Below the pieces are notes generated by a model that was not told the DNA's origin, did not search any database, and saw only the letters and a list, made by a program, of their open reading frames with translations. The translations under genes were made by a program, and so were the position numbers. Positions 1 through 9,977 of a stretch of DNA of 64,000 nucleotides are shown piece by piece. Source of the DNA: Axinella damicornis (Eukaryota > Porifera > Demospongiae > Axinellida > Axinellidae); contig OZ007514.1 of NCBI GenBank assembly GCA_963931865.1, forward strand, positions 5,496,646-5,560,645, read 5' to 3'. How positions within the stretch are numbered: position 1 is the first letter of the stretch; the number at the start of each line of letters is the position of its first letter.

Positions 1-3
1 TTC

Positions 4-109
4 AGCCTCGTTCGATTCCCAGTCCCACGCCCATCTGGCTTTTCAGCGCTTGCATACGGTAAAGCGAGCAACCAAAAGTTGGGCGTCGGACTGGGAACGA
101 GGCTAGGTG
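4..109. repeat. Hairpin MITE of the AGCCTCGTTCCCAG family
   Basis: The two ends are inverted copies: AGCCTCGTT near base 4 and GGGAACGAGGCTA near 97-109. The inner parts (CCCACGCCCA and TTGGGCGTCGGA) also pair, so the element folds into one long imperfect hairpin with no coding capacity. It belongs to the same family as the elements at 28441, 38927 and 44016. The left end carries a small insertion (CGATT). No target-site duplication can be judged because the left flank is at the window edge. Confidence 0.65.
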
Positions 110-962
110 CACTTTTGTATGTGTTTGTGGAAGAGGGTGTTGGTCATTGCTGTCATTGTTCAGCATATTATGTCATCGGTGACTTTTGTCACATTATTGC
201 ACCGTAAGACTTCAGCTTAGGCCATCTGTCCGCACCTGAGTTCATGGAAATACACACGGTGACAGCTTGAGATCACAAGTTCATCAACCTATAGGTAGTA
301 CTCAATTCACTTTGAGGACTATTCCATCGGTCGTCATTCATTACTGTCAGTATATCACTTATAATAGTCAGTGACTATAGATACCACAACAGGATCAGGT
401 AGCTGAAATCAACAGTATAAATGATACAGTAAAGATGGTATGACACCTTAAGACCATGTCGAAATTAAATGGAAGAGCCCATTAGGTGATGAAGCTTAAG
501 CCATATTAGTTTCATTCCTACACCAGTAGAAAAATGAGCTGGAGTGGTCTGGTGATCAACAATCTCAGCGCTAGGACAGATTCACAGCAACATTTATGCC
601 ATCACTGTGTTGAGGATGGAAAGAATGCCTTGTTGGCCAACCACCTATAGAGCTACTGTATTTTGCCATGAAGTCATCTTTCTGAAATGCGTAGAAGACG
701 GAAGTATGGAGCAGTGACTGCGTTCTCAAGTTCTGAAACTAAGTGTGCGCTCATGCTTGATTGCATGCCTTCGAGACCCGGGGAACCAAAGTAGCTAGCT
801 CTCAATTGATATGACTCGTGCCTAGATCATGCTATAGACGCAATTTTGCATCTACCTTTACAAGTCTTACCGGAGCCAGAAGCCTCCATGAGAGCATCAA
901 TCTCACTTTCAATCACTCCACTCATCTTGGACAAACCCCAGGCAGCGCCGTTTCGATCCGTC
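110..962. other. Non-coding stretch, nothing recognised
   Basis: No open frame here has recognisable protein similarity, and stops are frequent in all frames. I see no RNA gene. It lies between a hairpin MITE and the first of two direct repeats that bracket the LINE relic. Confidence 0.5.
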
Positions 963-1275
963 GATCGACGGACGCAATCACGGACAATACACTACCTGGG
1001 AACCAATACACTTACGTAAGTAGTGTATTGTCCACGGTACAATGACGTCAAGGCTGGAATTTTATTTCGTATCGTGCAGTAACAAGTTCACAAGTCTGTG
1101 TGTATCCTGGAGATAACACCACACAGCTGTGCAGCAATTGACTTAAAAGTGTAAAAAAAAAATCCCATGGGTGTCTCATGGGACTGATTTAAGTCACCAG
1201 AACCATAGATTATATATTACAAAATATATAATCTATGCCAGAACCCCCATGGGAGCATTTTAAGTCACATCAGTT
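963..1275. repeat. Direct repeat, copy 1, left of the LINE relic
   Basis: From GATCGACGGACGCAATCA to CACATCAGTTT this segment is nearly identical to 4434-4687. The shared part includes a fold-back GGACAATACACTAC...GTAGTGTATTGTCC and the CATGGG/TTTTAAGTC motif family. This copy has two extra pieces: a short insertion within the fold-back loop (about 1003-1015), and a 33-base palindrome at 1205-1237. The two copies bracket the LINE relic, but their sequence is a dispersed-repeat end rather than an LTR. Confidence 0.75.
1205..1237. repeat. 33-bp perfect palindrome insertion with 8-bp duplicated target
   Basis: ATAGATTATATATT and AATATATAATCTAT form perfect 14-bp arms around a 4-base loop. CCAGAACC occurs directly before (1197-1204) and directly after (1238-1245). 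The homologous repeat at 4434-4687 has a single CCAGAACC and no palindrome, so it shows the empty site. This is a clean insertion with a target-site duplication in an extremely short element. Confidence 0.8.
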
Positions 1276-1574
1276 TCTTGTTTATGAAAATTTTGCTATG
1301 ATACATACATGCATACATAGCATGGATACACAGCTAGCTGAGCTAATAAGTAGTGTACCCTATTACAAGGTAAAAACTGAAAGGTTATGTTTAAAGGAAG
1401 ACAGAGTAGGAGAGGATACAACATATTCAGGTAAATAATTCCAGTGAGATATAGTATTAGGTAAGAATGAATGAAAGTAAGAGTTAGTGCGTGCGAAGGG
1501 CTGGTGCAGAGAGAAGGATCTAGTGTGATGTGAAATAGTGGTGTTGGGAGTTACAAAATTAGGAGGAACATACA

Positions 1575-2902
1575 TTAACCCCTATACATAAAACACAAAC
1601 TCAGATGCAACCTGCGCTGTTCCAGGGTTAGTAGATGCAGCCTTTTGAGAAGTTCATCGTAGCTGGAATCCCACGTTCTAGTGCACATTTTACATGCAAA
1701 TAGTTGTGTTCTTTCAAGCATCATGATGTCTTTGTGCATATACGGCGACCAGACCTGCGTGGCATACTCCAAATGTGGCCGTACGATAGAGAGATATAGT
1801 TGGCGTAATGTCTGTTCATTCGAGTGCCTGTAAAACCGTCTGTATATTAGCCCTAGAATACGTTTCGCCTTTGAGCAAATGTTATCTATGTGACTGGACC
1901 AGCACAAGTCCGACGAAATTATCAAGCCAAGATACTTGAAGGTAGGAATGTTTTGTAAGGGGGAGCCATTCAGGTGAATTGATGGGACTGGATCAATGTG
2001 CCGCTTCTTCCGGGATACTAGCATAAATTTGCATTTTGATTCGTTGAATTTCATGTAGTTAGTTGTGGCATAGGCTTGAAGTTTGTCGACATCGTGCTGT
2101 AAATGCTGTAGGTCTTCAGGTGATGTAATAGGTCTGTACAAAAGTATATCATCGGCGTACAAAACAATTTTCGAGCCATCAGATATGTTCACACCGGAAA
2201 TGTCGTCTATGAAGATCAGGAATAGGAGTGGCACTAAGATAGAACCCTGTGATACACCTGAGGCTACTCTCATCGGCAGTGACAATACGCCGTTTACCAC
2301 CACCTTCTGGCTGCGGTTTGTAAGGTAATTGCGCACCCACTTTACAATCTGGGGGTTTAGGCCAAGTTTGCACAATTTGTCTATCAATGGCTGATGAGGT
2401 ACTGTGTCGAAGGCTTTTTGAAAGTCAAAGAACACTGCTTCAACTTCCTTTCCTTTCCCTAACAGCTGGAACCAGTCTTGGGTGGTAGACAACAACGCAG
2501 CAACAGTAGACTTTCCAGCTTGGAAGCCCCACTGACAATCTGACAAAGGACAATGTTCGCTGACGTGGTCAGAAATCAGAAAATGGAGATGCTTCTCGGG
2601 AACCTTACTGATTACCGGTAGCAGAGATATTGGTCTAAACTCATTAGGAGACTTTGCACCTTGTTTCTTAGGGATGGGAACCACATTGGCGCTCTTCCAA
2701 GCTGCGGGAGGCCGTCCTGATTGGATAGAAACATTGAAAAGTTTTGCAATTGATGGAGCGATCTCCACAGCAGTTGCTTTGAGCATACGAGCGGATATGC
2801 CATCCTGCCCACTAGCTTTAGCAACATTGAGTGACTGAAGCATACCAGCAACTTCTTCCTCTGAACAAAAGATGTTGGGGTCGCATTGTGATGGAGGGAC
2901 AT
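1575..2902 (-). pseudogene. LINE reverse transcriptase domain (broken ORF2, 3' part)
   Basis: The minus-strand reading frame gives a full non-LTR reverse transcriptase: FRPISLLPVISK (fingers), FDFQKAFDTVPH (motif A with the first catalytic Asp), GVSQGSILVPLLFL (motif B, altered from the usual GVPQGSVLGPLLF), and LYADDILLY with the catalytic YADD box (motif C). After it come KYLGLIISSDL and a thumb/connection segment ending ...RTWDSSYDELLKRLHLLTLEQRR. The frame stops at 1575 and the remaining ~70 residues of ORF2 continue in another frame to 1363. It would copy element RNA into DNA at the nicked target, but it cannot be made as one protein here. Confidence 0.88.
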
Positions 2903-2962
2903 TGCTTTCCAGCGGCGATAAGGGTGGAAGTGAATTATTGAAGCAGCTTGAAAAAAAAGAAT

Positions 2963-4302
2963 TCAGAATGTTGCCTTATCCACATCACAATTGAAAGTTT
3001 GGTCATTGTGAGTCAGAACCGGGATGGATGACGAGCCCTTGTTGAGGTGTTTCACAGCTTTCCAAAATTGTCTGGGGTTGGCTGGGTTGAGCTTCCGGAA
3101 GTATGCAGCTTTAGCAGATCGGAGATGACTAACAACTTTGTTCCTGGCTTGGCAATACTTCACATAATCCCCGTGGTTATCACTGCATTTCGCTCTTTTG
3201 AATAAGGTGTTTCTTCGACGCATGGATTGAATAATGCTTTTATTTAGCCAGGGGAGGTTTCGATGCCTGGGTGGGAGCACTTTCCTTGGGATACACTCCT
3301 CCATTATCTCCAAGAACTTGTCCTGCCAACCTAACCATGCAGAGTCGATGTCATCTGACAAAAACTCTTTCCAGTTCGTGTCCCTTATTCGTTGCTTTGC
3401 TAACGTGAAGTCAGCATGTTGGTAGCGCCAAATCGCCCTAGCACGTGGGCGAGAGCTGTTTGGCAGAGCCGTCGGTTTCAGGTCGAGTTCAATATGGAGG
3501 CCAAGATGATCCGAGTTCACAAGGGGGGGAATGGTGGAACATTCTCGGACATGATGGGGAGATGACATAAATACAAGGTCAATTAATGAGGTATGCTCAG
3601 AAGGAGAAACATGTGTGTAGCCCGTTATAACCTGGGATAGGCCTAATAACTGGGAGGTGCTACTAAGTTTTGGGTACAAAGGATGAGAACAATCATTACA
3701 GTCAATGTTAAAATCACCAACACAAACAAAAGTATAAAACTGAGAAATATCTAAGGCTTCCAATGACTGCAAAAAAAGTATCAAAAATAGATGAAGGTGA
3801 GCTGGGTGGGCGATAAAAAATGCCTAAACAAATTTTACGATTCAAAAACCTAATGGATACAACAAAAAATTCCAGGTTGGAGGGCAAACCAGTGATGGCG
3901 TTCACATCTAGGTCAGTACTTGTGTACAGCACAATTCCACCATACACCTTGGCGATTCCTATCAAGACGATGCAAAACATAGCCAGGAATGTCAATTTCC
4001 TTGTTCTCGATGTCGCTACTAAGCCATGACTCAACAATACAAATGATGTCAGGCTGGCTGGACTGCACAATGGCACATAGTTCATCAAATTTAGGCATGA
4101 TACTTCTTGCATTAAAGTACATAATGGACATTCCTGTTTTGGCCTTGGGTTGCGTGCTTTGAGCTGTGCTCAAATGAGTCAGGGTTCCCATGGGTTGAGA
4201 GGAAAGAGTGCAGTGCTGTAGATCTAAAATTCCATTATCAGTACAGGTACAACAACTTACAGGAGCATTGTAACAATCATGAGAGCTGTCACCCTCCACC
4301 AC
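2963..4302 (-). pseudogene. LINE endonuclease domain (broken ORF2, 5' part)
   Basis: Three overlapping minus-strand frames together cover an exonuclease-endonuclease-phosphatase fold. Landmarks are MYFNARSIMPKFDEL (N-terminal motif), DIICIVESWL (the catalytic Glu strand), GIFYRPPSSP, VGDFNID and SDHLG (the C-terminal Asp-His motif). The frame shifts near 3950 and again near 3770. This domain nicks the target in intact CR1/Jockey elements. The 5' end near 4302 is uncertain because the start of ORF2 is not defined. Confidence 0.85.
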
Positions 4303-4433
4303 TTGTGAGCCTAGTCAGTTAGTGTTAGCACTCTCCTGCCTTGGCGATAAACCATTAGCTGGAGACTGAGCAGGGGATGGTGCATTAGTGGGACCAGAGA
4401 TAGGGGAAGCACTGGGATCAGGTGTCTCACTTG

Positions 4434-4687
4434 ATCGACGGACGCAATCATGGACAATACACTACTTAAGTAAGTAGTGTATTGTCCACGGTACAATGAC
4501 GTCAAGGCTGGAATTTTATTTCGTATCGTGCAGTAACAAGTTCACAAGTCTGTGTGTATCCTGGAGACAACACCACACAGTTGTGCAGCAATTGACTTAA
4601 AAGTGTAAAAAAATCCCATGGGTGTCTCATGGGACTGATTTAAGTCACCAGAACCCCCATGGGAGCATTTTAAGTCACATCAGTTTG
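4434..4687. repeat. Direct repeat, copy 2, right of the LINE relic
   Basis: Near-identical to 963-1275 but without the 33-bp palindrome. It keeps the fold-back GGACAATACACTACTT...AAGTAGTGTATTGTCC and runs straight into the CATGGG/TTTTAAGTC foldback element that continues to about 5690. Confidence 0.75.
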
Positions 4688-5690
4688 CCACGAAGATATA
4701 CAATGCAATGCATAGTATTATTCATGGGACCATTTTAAGCCAAGTCATTAAAGAGTATGCCCCATTGTATCATGCCATCGGAGTAAGTCCCTGCCAATAA
4801 CCCAGTCAGGGAGTAATTATATCATCACATCTAGGCTGAAGGCCACCAACTTCTGTAGGACCCGTGCAGGTCCCAGGCATTTTCTTTGCAGCGGGAAATG
4901 CTGTAGCTAGAGCACTGGAACGTGGAATGTAAACAAAAACAATCCATCCCACTTAAGATGGCAATGATTAACATTAAATTTTAAAGTCAGTTTGTGCTAA
5001 GCACATTGCAACAGAGTGTGATGTAAGCATTTCCCACAGGGACAAAGTGAGATGGCAAGGCAATCTGCAGCTCAAATAAGGTTACATGTATATCCAAGAG
5101 CGCATAAGTAGGTCGCGCGGAGTACTCCGGGGGGCACGATCTACTTATGTGCTCTTGGTATATCCTGCTGATCATAAAGAAAGCACTGAAAGGCCTCCAG
5201 ACTGAGCATATCACTAGCACTTTGACCAAGGACATTAGAGGTTATAAGTCATGACTTGACTACACCTTTGTAATCACACTGTACTAATTGGTAACGTACA
5301 ATTCTTGCTAACTCAATTACATAGTATTAGACCTATAGCAGACCTACACAGTTCTCATGACTATTCTAGTGACTGGGTAATTGGCAGGGACTTACTTGAG
5401 ACGACAGGGGCATTCTCTTTAATGATTTGACTTAAGATGGTCCCACAATAAAATACTATGTTGTCCATTACTCATGGGACCATTTTAAGTCGTTCTCTGG
5501 GTAATTGGAAGGGACTTACTCCAATGATCTGAGACAATGGGGGCATACTCTTTAATGGCTTGACTTAAAATGGTCCCATGAGTAGTACTATGCATGGTAT
5601 ATCTTCATGACTATAGTGACTTAAAATGCTCCCGTGGGTGTCCAATGAGTTCTGGTGACTTAAATCAGTCCCATGAGACACCCTGATGCA
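4600..5690. repeat. Foldback element of the CATGGG/TTTTAAGTC dispersed family
   Basis: The left part (about 4610-4820: CCCATGGGTGTCTCATGGG, GAACCCCCATGGGAGCATTTT, AAGAGTATGCC) recurs inverted in the right part (about 5400-5690). The result is a ~1.1 kb foldback with 200-300 bp arms. Shorter arrangements of the same motifs occur at about 16985-17270, 27990-28300, 34300-34640, 36050-36330, 50320-50680 and 57660-58070. Within each copy, CTCATGGGACCATTTTAAGTC and its inverse alternate at roughly regular spacing. No ORF of note is inside. Confidence 0.65.
5096..5157. repeat. 62-bp hairpin insertion with 8-bp target duplication
   Basis: AAGAGCGCATAAGTAGGTCG and CGATCTACTTATGTGCTCTT are imperfect inverted copies separated by a GC-rich loop. 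GTATATCC occurs immediately before (5088-5095) and after (5158-5165). The eight-base duplication resembles hAT-type insertion, but the element is far too short to identify. Confidence 0.7.
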
Positions 5691-6287
5691 TGTACACTGT
5701 TGCAATCCGTGCTTTAGAAGTCACCTAAATGTGTAAAATGATTATTGTTTAAGGTGGCGTATACCGGTTAAAATAGCCTTGCATGAATTACATGCATGTA
5801 GCAATCTGTGCTTCATGAGGTTCCGTTTTAATCTGTGCTTTTGTTGTGCCTTTGTTTATGTACCGGATATAATAGCAACACACGTATCTTCCTACTGAAA
5901 GGAAACAACTTGAAGGAGGTGTTTCCATCAAGTGAAGAACCAACTGATTGTAGCAGTGGAGTAGCCTCATTCCCAGTCCCACGCCCAGCCTTTCGTACGG
6001 TAAAGCAAGGCTTAAAATGATTATTGTTGAAGGTGGCATATACAGGTGGCCTACAAAGCACATCATATACTAATATAAAGTAACCAAGGTCAGAAAATAT
6101 CCCTCATGTTTTGTAGGGCGTAGAAGATGAAATGAGAGCAGCTAGATCCTTATGTATTACGATAACCTCCATACATTAAATTTAGTCATGCAGAATAGCA
6201 ATGCGAGTCTGCTTCCACTACATATATATTGTGCTTACAGGTTATCATGGCTAGCTACTAGCTAGCTAAATCCCTCACATCAAATGA
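5691..6287. other. Non-coding spacer with one degraded hairpin MITE end
   Basis: The stretch downstream of the murA-like gene contains TAGCCTCATTCCCAGTCCCACGCCC-type sequence at about 5960-6012 (a decayed copy of the AGCCTCGTTCCCAG family). It also has a repeated phrase (AAAATGATTATTGTT, then AAGGTGGC) at about 5735 and 6015, suggesting a small local duplication around the MITE. No coding evidence. Confidence 0.5.
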
Positions 6288-7579
6288 TTATGTGGTTCTA
6301 GAGATATCGCCAGTAACCATCTGTACATCTGCTCCAAGTGCTCTTAATTTTTGCTCAAGTTTTTCGTAGCCTCGCTCGAGATGATGTGCACAGCAAATTT
6401 CAGTTGTCCCTTCAGCTGCTAAGGCAGCAATCATAAGGGCAGCACCAGCCCTGAGATCTGTGCAGAGAACTGGGACCCCCACCAGCTTGGCACCACCTTC
6501 CACAATTGCAGTTGACCCTTTCTCAGTAGCAATTTCGCCCCAAGCTTTTTCAACTCAAGTACATGTAAAAGACGATTTTCAAACATTTTCTCTCTTACAA
6601 TTGAAGTCCCCTCCACTTGGGTTAATAGAGCAATGAGAGGTGCTTGAAGGTCAGTTGGGAACCCTGGGTAAGGAGCTGTTCCAACGTCACACGGCTGTAA
6701 CTCACTTCGTTTCACAAGGACAGAATTTCCGGTGAAGATAAAATTTGCTCCCATTCCTTTAAGGGTTTTCATCACACTTTCAAGTTGCTTTGGATCCACA
6801 TGACCAACTTCTATCTCTGACATAGTAGCCAGAGCAGCCATCATGTAGGTTGCTGCTTCTATTCTATCACTAACTGCCTCATGTTGCACTGCAGTGAGAC
6901 ATTTTACGCCATGGATGGTTAACACATTAGTTCCAACACCTGATATACTCGCTCCCATTGCATTCAAAAAGTCAGCTAGATCTCCTACCTCGGGGTCAGT
7001 TGCAGCATTTTCAATAACCGTTTGTCCTTCTGCAAGTACGGCTGCCATCATTATATTCTCAGTGGCTCCAACTGATGGATAGCGAAGCGTACACGTTGCA
7101 CCACACAGTTTTGTAGTTTCTGCGTAAATGTATCCACCTGCAATGTTAATTGTTGCCCCAAGTTTCTGTAATCCACCTACATGGATATCAGTCGGCCTTT
7201 GGCCAATTTGACATCCTCCTGGAAGAGGCAGTTTAGCTATTCCTAAACGGCCAAGTAGAGGCCCAAGCAATAGAATCACAGCCCTGATTGAGGTTACCAC
7301 AGAATCACTGGAAACTTCATGAGAATTGAGTGCTGATGCTTTAAGAACCATGTTATGAGTCCCATCTTGGGATACCTTGACTCCAAGCGTCTCTAGGATA
7401 ATGAGCATTGTGCGTATATCTGAAATGTCTGGAACATTCCTCAACACCACCCTATTTGAGCTCAGCAACACTCCAGCAAGAATGGGAAGGTAGGCATTCT
7501 TGGAAGCCGATATTCGAACTCTCCCTCTCAGTTTTGCTGGTCCTTTGACAATCAGTGTACAGTCTGAATGAGCATCCAT
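6288..7579 (-). CDS. murA: Bacterial-type UDP-N-acetylglucosamine 1-carboxyvinyltransferase (MurA), one frameshift
   Basis: In bacteria MurA transfers enolpyruvate from phosphoenolpyruvate to UDP-GlcNAc, the first committed step of peptidoglycan synthesis. The minus-strand frame from ATG 7579 covers the whole family (about 430 residues; E. coli 419). Visible landmarks are [11 protein letters not shown] (the Lys-Asn pair of the substrate site), [15 protein letters not shown] (the loop with the catalytic Cys, the fosfomycin target), [11 protein letters not shown] (catalytic Asp), [13 protein letters not shown] (the C-terminal Arg) and the final [13 protein letters not shown]. There are no introns. 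After residue ~350 a single missing base (about 6531-6536, an A in a short A-run on the coding strand) shifts the frame. The last ~80 residues continue in the next frame to the stop at 6288. This is either a recent inactivation or a sequence error. The flanks are eukaryotic repeats, so horizontal transfer into the host genome is more likely than contamination (inference). Confidence 0.88.
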
Positions 7580-8460
7580 CACAACCAGCTGCTATTTACA
7601 GGGGGCCAACAATACATTGTGGAGCCAATAGGATGTCACTGCAAAATATTCTGAAGACAGGCTTACTGCTCAACCAAGGAATGCAGAATTGCCTTACAAT
7701 TGAACTGCGGAATGCATGTTATTGCTTGTAGCTATAGTAACGTGACCACTTTGTTATATTCATGTCTGTGGTTTCCATGCATTTTTTCCCCAGTTATTGT
7801 ATCAGGCCTGGTAGTTGATCTTTTGCTGTTTTGTTATAGTGGAGGCTCTGCATGCGCCCTTTTGTGATATAGCAGCTCCAAAGTATGTATTCGCCAGTTG
7901 CAACTATAATGATCTTTGAAAGTTCAATATACTCTGACAATTCTCTAGGTAGATTCAGTCTAGGTTTAGCTAGCATTCTACTACAGTTATATGGGTAGCT
8001 ACTGATTTTTTTCATGTTTACATCATTCTGCAGTATGATGTCACTTCCTATACATGCAATGCCCTCTTGCTAGCTGATATTTTCTGCACCAGCAGCAGAG
8101 GACGCTGAGTGGGTGTCATGTTGAAACTGACATGCACATGGCTGTGTCTCCTCCATTTGGCTATAGAAGGTGCATTGGTCAAAGTTTTGTGTTCTTCACA
8201 AATTAATATTTTAAATGGGTGTAGAAAACAACCTTTGCCTTGTAGGGAAGCTTCATGGCCTGTTTTCCAGCCACAAGAAGTTGTACATTGCCTGAGAGGC
8301 TTGAGTGAAACTCATTAATGAATTGTTAATTTAGATTAAGTCACTCGTTATTAGATGCACGTACCTATATCACTCCAGGGTTTGCCCTACTCCAACACAA
8401 CAATAGCATAATTATACTATTATTCATAAAGAATCCCTTAATTAAATTTCTGTGAACAAT
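7580..8460. other. Intergenic spacer upstream of murA, nothing recognised
   Basis: Moderately AT-rich DNA with no convincing coding frame. It probably holds the promoter of the minus-strand murA-like gene, but I cannot point to a definite element. Duplicated array DNA starts near 8460, where the sequence begins to match 23460 onward. Confidence 0.45.
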
Positions 8461-8897
8461 TATAGCTACTACATGTACAAACTGTCACTATGCCAAAGGT
8501 ATCCATGTTGAACCAAGTCACCAATTCCCTACAACTGACTGCAGTTTACAAAAGTTACCCAATTGATCAGTTTCGTAAATATAGATACATGGTGAACAAG
8601 TAACAACCAATATAGTTTATTTATTGGTAATTTAAACCATATGCTAACCACATTCAATTTTAAGATGTGTTGGCTGTAAACGTTCATGCAGGCTGTGAAA
8701 TCATTCAAAGGCAATTAGTTAACTCATATGCACTTTGCTATTAGTCAAGATACAGTACGAAAAAATTGTGACACCGATGTTGATGCCATATGTAGCTAGT
8801 CTTTATAGTGTGCAGTTTCCAGAGTTCAGCTATTGTAGCAAGTACACGTGCACAACTGCATGTCCTTCTGTGGAAAACTAAATCTCTAATTTAGCTA
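8461..8897. repeat. Downstream flank of a-type 7TM gene, duplicated at 23470-23885
   Basis: Phrases such as ACTATGCCA, ACTGCAGTTTACAAA, CAATTGATCAG and GTGTGCAGTTTCCAGAGTTCAG recur in the same order at 23480-23820. This marks the left boundary of the first array unit. It probably contains the 3' untranslated region of the receptor gene. Confidence 0.65.
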
Positions 8898-9977
8898 CTA
8901 GTGTGCTTGTACATTTTCTATAACAAATATGCTGTGGAACTTAGAAGTATCTCTCGCGGCGGTGTTTACTGAGCCAGTGATTCGAAGAGGATCATCTCCT
9001 GGGAATTCTGCTGATACAGCAAAATCTGTTGCAATGAATTCTGCTGCAGGTTTCTTACAGAAAACCTTTGTGAGTATGTTTGGATGCAGCAAGAAGGCCA
9101 TAGCTGCCAGTAGGACTCGTAGTGATTCAACTACGGCATGCGCCAAAAAGAGAGGAAAGTTAGGATCCTCATTCTTCGAAGTTGCGATAGCATGGTAAAC
9201 ACGGTTAGCCAGCATTATGGAGAACAAGATGTTGTAAATGAGGGGGTATGCTAACAGTGGTAGGGCCTCTTTGAGAGCTTGCTGATGAGCTTCCTTTTTA
9301 AAGATTTCTGCTCTTTCCCTACCACTTGCGACTCTTTCCTTACAAAGTGTGATCACAATTGCAATGAATGCAACATAGCTGCCAAAGACAAAGATTGCAA
9401 AGGGCCCGTAGTATAGAGTGAAGTGGTACACTACCCCCAGAGTGTGGTCACTGTGACAGTCTCCATTGGTCAGCTTTATCCAACACCAGATTCCAGAAAG
9501 GCCATACATGTCATTGACGAAAGGGATCCAGTTGACAATGAAAGGAAACAGCAGTATAATAATCAGTCCAATAACTTCATGCTTCAGTTTGTTTGCTTGG
9601 TATTTGAATACTGCCATCAAGGTTAAGTAGACTATGACCCAAGTCATGGTGCCATGAAATAACCATTCCGTCATTTGGTTGAAGAAACCGAATGCAGCAC
9701 ATAGTCCATCCAAGCCTTCTCTGACTTGCACCTCTCCATTGCTGTGGTGGACTGGTGTTATGGCAAGAATAAATGCTACTGAGTAGCCTCCAGCAGCTAC
9801 CAACAGGTAGAGTACAAGACGGTTGAGAAACTTCCGATAGAGCTTCAGAACTATGATCAGTATAACAGCAAGAGCACATGCTATGATAGCCAGTGCTGAA
9901 ACTGAGACCACAGCAGCAGTGACCTGGTTCAACTGTTCTTGACTGAACTGAAAACAGGTATGGTTCACACTGGCCAT
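8898..9977 (-). CDS. 7TM receptor, copy 1 (a-type), cAMP-receptor-like/GPR157-like family
   Basis: 359 residues, single exon, start chosen at MASVNHTCF (ATG 9977, context AACATGG). The longer frame upstream has no ATG and is not conserved. There is no signal peptide; the short outside N-terminus has a glycosylation sequon at Asn5. Predicted membrane segments: ~21-45, 52-75, 91-126 (long, with LYLTLMAVFKY at its inner end), 134-156, 183-212, 238-258 and 275-299. Cys93 at the top of TM3 can pair with a Cys of the WCWIKLTNGDC loop (164-174). The third inner loop is basic (CKERVASGRERAEIFKKEA) and the tail is ~60 residues. The WCWI loop and the YPLIYNI motif in TM6 suggest class E cAMP-receptor-like or GPR157-like proteins (family inference; ligand unknown). 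Closest paralogue is at 23886. Confidence 0.85.
   Translation of the reverse strand: MASVNHTCFQFSQEQLNQVTAAVVSVSALAIIACALAVILIIVLKLYRKFLNRLVLYLLVAAGGYSVAFILAITPVHHSNGEVQVREGLDGLCAAFGFFNQMTEWLFHGTMTWVIVYLTLMAVFKYQANKLKHEVIGLIIILLFPFIVNWIPFVNDMYGLSGIWCWIKLTNGDCHSDHTLGVVYHFTLYYGPFAIFVFGSYVAFIAIVITLCKERVASGRERAEIFKKEAHQQALKEALPLLAYPLIYNILFSIMLANRVYHAIATSKNEDPNFPLFLAHAVVESLRVLLAAMAFLLHPNILTKVFCKKPAAEFIATDFAVSAEFPGDDPLRITGSVNTAARDTSKFHSIFVIENVQAH

Larger units (their letters stand above)
1363..4302 (-). mobile_element. Degenerate CR1/Jockey-group non-LTR retrotransposon (LINE)
   Basis: Read on the minus strand, the segment encodes in order an apurinic-type endonuclease (about 4130-3450), a linker, a reverse transcriptase (about 2900-1600) and a C-terminal tail (1575-1363; RTNSYFHSFLPNTI, typical of LINE ORF2 ends). 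At least three frameshifts (near 3950, 3770 and 2950) and one stop near 1575 break the single ORF2, so the copy is dead. No ORF1 and no clear 3' tail repeat are visible. The clade (CR1, L2 or Jockey) is inferred from overall RT wording and is not certain. Confidence 0.85.

Noticed and set aside
963..4687. LTR retrotransposon (direct repeats around RT)
   Set aside because: The RT is of non-LTR type with an endonuclease of the exonuclease-endonuclease-phosphatase fold. There is no integrase, protease or primer-binding site, and the repeats belong to a dispersed foldback family.
6288..7579. Bacterial contamination of the assembly
   Set aside because: No bacterial neighbours, operon or ribosome-binding sites are present. 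Flanking DNA contains the same MITE families as the rest of the window. Still, only reads can settle this.
8929..9198. Antisense ORF of ~90 codons over the 3' end of the 7TM genes (also at 18196, 23917, 37380, 58684)
   Set aside because: It recurs only because the receptor genes are paralogous. Its frame is a shadow of the receptor codons and shows no independent features.
9577..9879. 100-codon same-strand ORF in an alternative frame of the receptors (MCSCCYTDHSSEALS...)
   Set aside because: Recurs in most copies as a frame-shifted shadow of TM1-TM3. The conserved 7TM frame explains it.
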